Shown here: piece after piece, positions 56,451 through 60,319 of the stretch
Layout: every line of letters begins with the position of its first letter
Position numbering within the stretch: position 1 is the first letter of the stretch
Assembly (NCBI GenBank): GCA_016794345.1
Contig: JAEUKE010000057.1
Location: 1-60,319 of the forward strand
Source: Myxococcales bacterium
Lineage (GTDB): Bacteria > Myxococcota_A > Polyangia > Polyangiales > Polyangiaceae
Reading direction: 5' to 3'
DNA length: 60,319 nt
The notes under the pieces: model-generated
What the model saw: the letters and a program-made list of their open reading frames with translations, nothing else
Told to the model about the DNA's origin: nothing
Databases searched by the model: none
Made by a program: the position numbers and the translations under genes

Positions 56451-58145
56451 TCACGGACGCAAGCCGAGCGAGTCGAGCCGCGCTTCGATCACCGGATCGT
56501 CGAAGGGGCGGAGCGGCTCGACGACCTCGCCGAGCTCGGACGGCGCGGCCTCGTCGAGGACGGCCACCGCGCCCAGGCGGAGGCGTCGGCCGTGATCGTG
56601 CGTGAGGGCGAGCCGCGCGAGATGCTCCGCCCGCGCGGGGCTCACGATCGCGAGGAGCCGGAGCGCGCGAGCCCTCACGTGATCGGGCATGTCGTCGTCC
56701 TGTGTGATCGACTCGAGGTCGTCTCCGGTCGGTTGGAGCGCCGCGAGCACGTACCCCTCGATGTCGGAGGCACGATCGCACCAGTGGGCCGCGAGCGTCT
56801 GCTCGAGAGGCGTGTGCGGTGCTCGCTTGGGCGCCTGCGAGAGCAGGTAGGTCGGCGGCGAGACCGGCGCTCGCGGCGAGAGCGGCGCGAGCTGCGGCAG
56901 CGGTGCGCCGGGGAGCCCGCCCTCCTCGAGGATGCCCCGGTAGGCAGCGCTGCCCTGGACCACACGCGCCTGGAGCGCCGAGAAGCTCCCGCCCCCGTAG
57001 GCGATCGGGAACATGACGTTCCCGACATCCGGGCAGTTCTGGGGGTTCATGTTCATGATGTTGGGGCACGTCACGGTGTCACCCAGCGGGTCGAAGCCCG
57101 TGACCTGGATCTCGCTCGTGTGGAAGAGCCCGGCCAGGTGGCCCATCTCGTGGGCGAGGATGCTCGCGTCGTAGCCCTGGTTGCCGGTCGGGGTGTACGC
57201 CACGCCGCTCTTCTCGGTGCCGTGCACCATCGGGGCGGCGGGGATGCCGCCCGCGATGCCGAGCGCGTTCACGAAGGTGAAGTCGCCCACCACGAAGAGG
57301 TTCACCGCAGGCGCCGGTCCGACGCCTTGTGAGGTGGCGAACATCGCGCCGAGCTCCTGGTCGGAGTCGACGCTGTCGAACGACGACGCGACGCTCTGGA
57401 AGGTGACGTTGCCTTTGGTAAGCCCGATTCCGGGGCCCCAGTAGGTCGAGAAGATCTGGTCGATGACGGCGCCGACGTACGTCGCGTCGACGCCCGAGCC
57501 GGGCGCGATGAAGACGTTCATGTCGACGACGCCGCCGTGGAACGCGCCGTCCATCGTGCGACGGACGAACACGGAGCTCGTCGCCGTGGTGGGGCCGTCG
57601 GCGCCGACGCGCAGGCGCCAGTTGCCCTCGAGCACCGGCCAGGCTTGCGCCAGATCCGACTGTGGGCTCGCGGCGGTGAGCGCGTGCTCGTCGATGAAAA
57701 ACGGCATGCCCGTCCCGGGGATCTCGAAGTCCGTCACGACGTTCGTCGAGTTGGGAGGCCGGAGCTGGACCACGCCCATCGGGCCGTCGTCGGGGGTCTG
57801 CGACAGGGTCGTGATGCCGATCGCGCGATCCGGGATGGGGAAGATGATCGGCGTGCCGATGTCCTCCTGGCCGAGCGGCAGCTCCACCAGGTGCTCGAGC
57901 GGGCCCGCCCACGGGTCGACGCCGCCGGCGCCGCCTCCGCCTTGCAAGCCGCCGCCGCTCGACGCGGACGACGACGACTGCGACGAGGTCGAAGTGCCCG
58001 CGCCCTCGCCGCCAGCGCCGCTTCCGGTGCTCGACGTGGTCTTGCCCGAGGTCTCCGAGCTGCCGCCGCCGGAGCCCGCATCGTCGCCGCAGGCCGTCGC
58101 GAGCAGCAGCGCGGCCGTCGCGGCTCGCATGCGGCAAAATGACAT
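56451..58145 (-). CDS. Metzincin-like metalloprotease lipoprotein with HEAT-like C-terminus
   Basis: 564 residues. Lipobox ATAC (Cys about 19), a Ser/Gly/Thr linker (about 22-75), then a zinc motif HEMGHLAGLFH (332-342) that fits HExxHxxGxxH and a downstream Met-turn-like NVMFP (Met378), the features of metzincins. Several Cys residues (TVTCPNIM, NCPDVG) lie between. Residues about 440-555 look like two or three HEAT-type helical repeats (HVRARALRLLAIVSPARAEHLARLAL, RLRLGAVAVLDEA). The second ATG (58130) gives the better signal peptide. Role unknown; a surface protease is inferred. Confidence 0.75.
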   Translation of the reverse strand: MSFCRMRAATAALLLATACGDDAGSGGGSSETSGKTTSSTGSGAGGEGAGTSTSSQSSSSASSGGGLQGGGGAGGVDPWAGPLEHLVELPLGQEDIGTPIIFPIPDRAIGITTLSQTPDDGPMGVVQLRPPNSTNVVTDFEIPGTGMPFFIDEHALTAASPQSDLAQAWPVLEGNWRLRVGADGPTTATSSVFVRRTMDGAFHGGVVDMNVFIAPGSGVDATYVGAVIDQIFSTYWGPGIGLTKGNVTFQSVASSFDSVDSDQELGAMFATSQGVGPAPAVNLFVVGDFTFVNALGIAGGIPAAPMVHGTEKSGVAYTPTGNQGYDASILAHEMGHLAGLFHTSEIQVTGFDPLGDTVTCPNIMNMNPQNCPDVGNVMFPIAYGGGSFSALQARVVQGSAAYRGILEEGGLPGAPLPQLAPLSPRAPVSPPTYLLSQAPKRAPHTPLEQTLAAHWCDRASDIEGYVLAALQPTGDDLESITQDDDMPDHVRARALRLLAIVSPARAEHLARLALTHDHGRRLRLGAVAVLDEAAPSELGEVVEPLRPFDDPVIEARLDSLGLRP

Positions 58146-58184
58146 GGCTCGATGGTATACGGATCGCTCGGGCCGGCGCGATAG

Positions 58185-59174
58185 CTAGGGGCTCTGCTTC
58201 GCGATGGTCACGAGCTTGTCCACGAGCGCGGGATCGAACGTGCCCTGCTTGAGCCGATCGATGGCCTTCTCGAACACCGGGCGCCAGGCCGCCTTGTCGT
58301 CCTCGGAGAGGGAGACCACGGTCATCTTCTCCTTGAGGCGCTCGAAGGCCGCGTCGTCCTCGGCGCGGATCTTCTTGCGGAGCGAGGCCTGCGCAACCTT
58401 CCCGGTGTCCTCGAGGATGGTGCGGAGATCGCCGGGGAGTTGATCGAGGCGCTTCTTGGACCACAGCATGCCGCCGATGGCGAGCACCGTCGTCTCGGCG
58501 CCGACGTGTGTCAGGTGCGGCGTCCACTGGAGCTGCTCGGCGGCGAGCGCGGGCGCGCTGAGCACGTCGACGCCCTTCGTGCGGAGCGTGGGGAGCACCT
58601 CCATGGCGCTGAGGGGGACGATGCTGACGTTCGGGATCAGCTGGTAGACCGTCGGGCCGATCACGTCGTTGCGCCACGCGAGGACCTTCTTGCCCGAGAG
58701 GTCGCCTGGACGCTTGATGACGGCGCCCCGGGTCATGCCGCGGAGCTTGCCGAGATCGCCCCAGCCGAAGACGAAGCCCTCCTTGGCCGCGCCCTTGTCG
58801 AACTCCTCCTTCACGGCGTCGCGCGCCTTGTCGAGCGCCTCCCAGGTGCGGAAGAGGCCCGGCAGCTGCAGCGCGAGGATGGGCTTGTAGGCCTTGCTCA
58901 GGCCGACCGAGCTGACCGCCGCGGCGTCGAGCTGACCGGAGCGCACCTTGCCCACCATGGTGCCGTCGTCGCCCTGCTGGCCGTTGTAGTGGATGCGCAG
59001 CTCGAGCTTGTCGTGGCTCTTCTTCTTCACCGCCTCTTCCCACACCGCGAACGTCCGGCCCCAGACGCTCTGCTTCGGCGCGACGGTGCCCACGCTCACG
59101 ACCTCCGCGGCGCGGAGCGGCCTGGTGACGGCGAGGAGCGACACGACGCAGAGGGCAAGTGAAAGAACGCGCAT
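58185..59174 (-). CDS. TRAP-transporter-type (DctP) substrate-binding protein
   Basis: 329 residues with a cleavable signal peptide (MRVLSLALCVVSLLAV...LRA) and the DctP fold: SVGTVAPKQSVWGRTFAVWEEAV, a GQLDAAAVSSVGLSKAYKP region and a strand-helix GKKVLAWRNDVIGPTVYQLIPNVSIVPL with the Arg that usually binds a substrate carboxylate. TRAP systems need membrane subunits DctQ and DctM; none is in the window. It may work with distant partners or have another role. ATG at 59174. Confidence 0.85.
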   Translation of the reverse strand: MRVLSLALCVVSLLAVTRPLRAAEVVSVGTVAPKQSVWGRTFAVWEEAVKKKSHDKLELRIHYNGQQGDDGTMVGKVRSGQLDAAAVSSVGLSKAYKPILALQLPGLFRTWEALDKARDAVKEEFDKGAAKEGFVFGWGDLGKLRGMTRGAVIKRPGDLSGKKVLAWRNDVIGPTVYQLIPNVSIVPLSAMEVLPTLRTKGVDVLSAPALAAEQLQWTPHLTHVGAETTVLAIGGMLWSKKRLDQLPGDLRTILEDTGKVAQASLRKKIRAEDDAAFERLKEKMTVVSLSEDDKAAWRPVFEKAIDRLKQGTFDPALVDKLVTIAKQSP

Positions 59175-59204
59175 CGAGCGGGATCGTAGCGCGGCTACTC
59201 CTGC

Positions 59205-59232
59205 CGCGACCCATCAAGATCGATGGGTCGCG
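59205..59232 (-). terminator. Hairpin after the Gly-rich secreted protein gene
   Basis: An 11-bp perfect stem (CGCGACCCATC / GATGGGTCGCG) with a 6-base AAGATC loop, immediately beyond the stop of the minus-strand gene; no T-run. Position suggests a 3' end. Confidence 0.5.
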
Positions 59233-59235
59233 CCT

Positions 59236-60319
59236 CTACGAGCCCGCCGGCAGGCGGTAGGCCGCGCCCGCGTCGGTCACGAAGTAGAGCTCGGAGCCAT
59301 CGCTCGTGATCCAGAGATCGACGATGCCGGTCGTCCCGGGCAAGGCGCACTCCTCCCAGTCGATGCTCGAAGCGAGCGGGGTGCCTCGAGCGACGTAGGC
59401 GGTCGTGTTGCCGGTTCCGTCCGTCAAGCCGCCCGCCACGAAGTACCGAGGTGAGTTGGCCGCGCTGCCGCGCACCTTCCGGAGCGACAACACACCGGCC
59501 GCCGCGTGGGGGAGGACGTCGTGTGGGCCGATGAGCGCGCCGGCCTCGTTCGTGACGTCGACGAAGTCGGCGCCGATCCCGACGAGCTTGGTGGCGGACT
59601 CGGCCCACACGTCGACCCAGGGCGCGACGAGCTGCGCGCCGCAGCTCGTCGTCAGATCGCCGAGGTCGTGGGAGCAGACGTGGCTGCCCGCGGCGAACAC
59701 GCGGCCCGCTGCCCTCGAGAGGGCGGAGAGGGCGGGGCCGCCCTGCGGGGTCATGAACGAGGTCTCGGTGCTGAAGCTCGTCTGCTGCAGCCGGCTCAGC
59801 TTCGGCCCAGCGATCGCGAACGCGACGGCGCCGGTGGCGTCGAAGACCACGTCGCTGTGGGGCTGACTCGTGGCGGTCACGATCCAAAAATCCTCGTCGA
59901 AGAGCTCGACTCCGTCCTCCTCGGCGACGGCGAAGCGGAGCGAGGACGAGAAGCTCGCGACGTCGAGCCCGACGGCCGCGCTCGCGAGCGGCCAGGTGGG
60001 GACGAGAACGCCGCCGTCGAGCTCGTAGAGCGAGCTCGTCGGTGCTTGGGACGCGGTCACGGCCAGGTAGGGCCGGTCCGCGTAGTACCCCTCGAGCCCC
60101 GCGATCGTCTCCAGGTGGGGCTCGCCGGTCATCGGCTCGTAGAGCGCCTCGAGCGCCGAGCAGTCGAGCGCCGCGGGTCCTCCGCCCGCACCTCCGCCGC
60201 CTGCTCCGCCGCCGCTTCCGCCCGCGCCTCCTCCTCCCGTCGCGCCACCGCCGGTGTTCTCGAGCGAGCAGGCCTCGCCCTGGCAGCTCACCCGGTCGTC
60301 GACGCAGCTGGTCGCCCCC
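59236..60319 (-). CDS. Gly-rich, probably secreted protein (5' end outside window)
   Basis: About 361 residues are visible and the frame is open to the window edge, reading SCVDDRVSCQGEACSLENTGG before the Gly-rich linker (GGGGAGGSGGGAGGG). The N-terminus with signal peptide and lipobox is therefore presumably upstream in the missing part. The rest is beta-rich with repeated phrases of the type RYFVAGGLTDGTGNTTAYVA and DLWITSDGSELYFVTDAG, like a propeller. Two Cys pairs are present. No enzyme motif. Similar Gly-linked proteins are frequent in myxobacteria. Confidence 0.7.
   Translation of the reverse strand, partial: GATSCVDDRVSCQGEACSLENTGGGATGGGGAGGSGGGAGGGGAGGGPAALDCSALEALYEPMTGEPHLETIAGLEGYYADRPYLAVTASQAPTSSLYELDGGVLVPTWPLASAAVGLDVASFSSSLRFAVAEEDGVELFDEDFWIVTATSQPHSDVVFDATGAVAFAIAGPKLSRLQQTSFSTETSFMTPQGGPALSALSRAAGRVFAAGSHVCSHDLGDLTTSCGAQLVAPWVDVWAESATKLVGIGADFVDVTNEAGALIGPHDVLPHAAAGVLSLRKVRGSAANSPRYFVAGGLTDGTGNTTAYVARGTPLASSIDWEECALPGTTGIVDLWITSDGSELYFVTDAGAAYRLPAGS

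Overview
This window is high-GC (roughly 65-70 percent by eye), gene-dense chromosomal DNA that looks like a myxobacterium, probably of the Polyangiales (Sorangium/Polyangium relatives). This is an inference from gene content. The window has many short lipoproteins with Gly/Ser/Ala-rich linkers after the lipobox, a MopE-type Asp/Cys repeat lipoprotein, a DUF2330 protein, a Ser/Thr kinase with a Pro/Thr-rich tail, a formylglycine-generating-enzyme-like lipoprotein, a five-POTRA BamA, and long basic tails on housekeeping proteins. I see no rRNA, tRNA, insertion sequence, CRISPR array or prophage. Most genes are core or lineage-specific chromosomal genes. Because of the GC content, every real gene carries long open frames on other strands and frames; these were left out.

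Layout. 1-7.3 kb: the 3' part of bamA, a short-chain dehydrogenase, an M50 (site-2-type) protease divergent from a rhomboid-fold protein that lacks its catalytic residues, then three lipoproteins. 7.4-18.8 kb (minus strand): an information/energy block reading DUF4350 protein, MoxR ATPase, DUF58 protein, rsmA, atpD, atpC, dnaG, rpoD. The F1 beta and epsilon genes stand alone, without the rest of the ATP synthase. 18.9-21.4 kb (plus): a 62-residue protein, rpsP, khpA, a double-hairpin repeat, a DUF2330 protein and a small lipoprotein. 21.4-24.6 kb (minus): an L,D-transpeptidase-fold lipoprotein without the catalytic cysteine, then murJ. 24.6-30.2 kb: a class-I glutamine-amidotransferase-like protein, transketolase, a MopE-repeat lipoprotein and a single-span Pro/Ser-rich protein. 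30.2-30.6 kb is a non-coding stretch packed with hairpins.

30.6-40.5 kb: a Roadblock-like protein, type-3 prolyl-tRNA synthetase, an N-formylglutamate amidohydrolase-like protein, a phytoene-desaturase-like oxidoreductase, lipoproteins, and a Ser/Thr kinase followed by a hydrolase-like secreted protein. Two copies of a 43-nt hairpin element sit at the 3' ends of two lipoprotein genes here. 40.3-43.0 kb: a small basic protein with a good promoter, and a four-gene unit (Spy-like lipoprotein, ECF sigma factor, anti-sigma-like membrane protein, second Spy/CnrX-like protein) that looks like an envelope metal or stress sensing module.

43.2-52.1 kb: PEGA lipoprotein, guaA, divergent proA-rsfS-rlmH, a small unknown gene coupled to a PqqD-like/YkgJ cysteine-cluster protein, then rlmN-tatB-tatC on the other strand. 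52-56.4 kb: four translationally coupled genes (two FadL/OmpP1-like outer membrane proteins, a propeller-like lipoprotein, a membrane protein), a candidate uncharacterised outer-membrane transport unit. 56.4-60.3 kb (minus): a metzincin-like metalloprotease lipoprotein with HEAT-like repeats, a stand-alone TRAP-type binding protein, and a Gly-rich secreted protein cut by the window edge.

The strongest leads for new biology are the coupled FadL-pair cluster, the Spy/ECF module with two sensors, the two families of catalytically dead enzymes (rhomboid, L,D-transpeptidase), the PqqD-YkgJ pair, and the 3'-end hairpin repeat.
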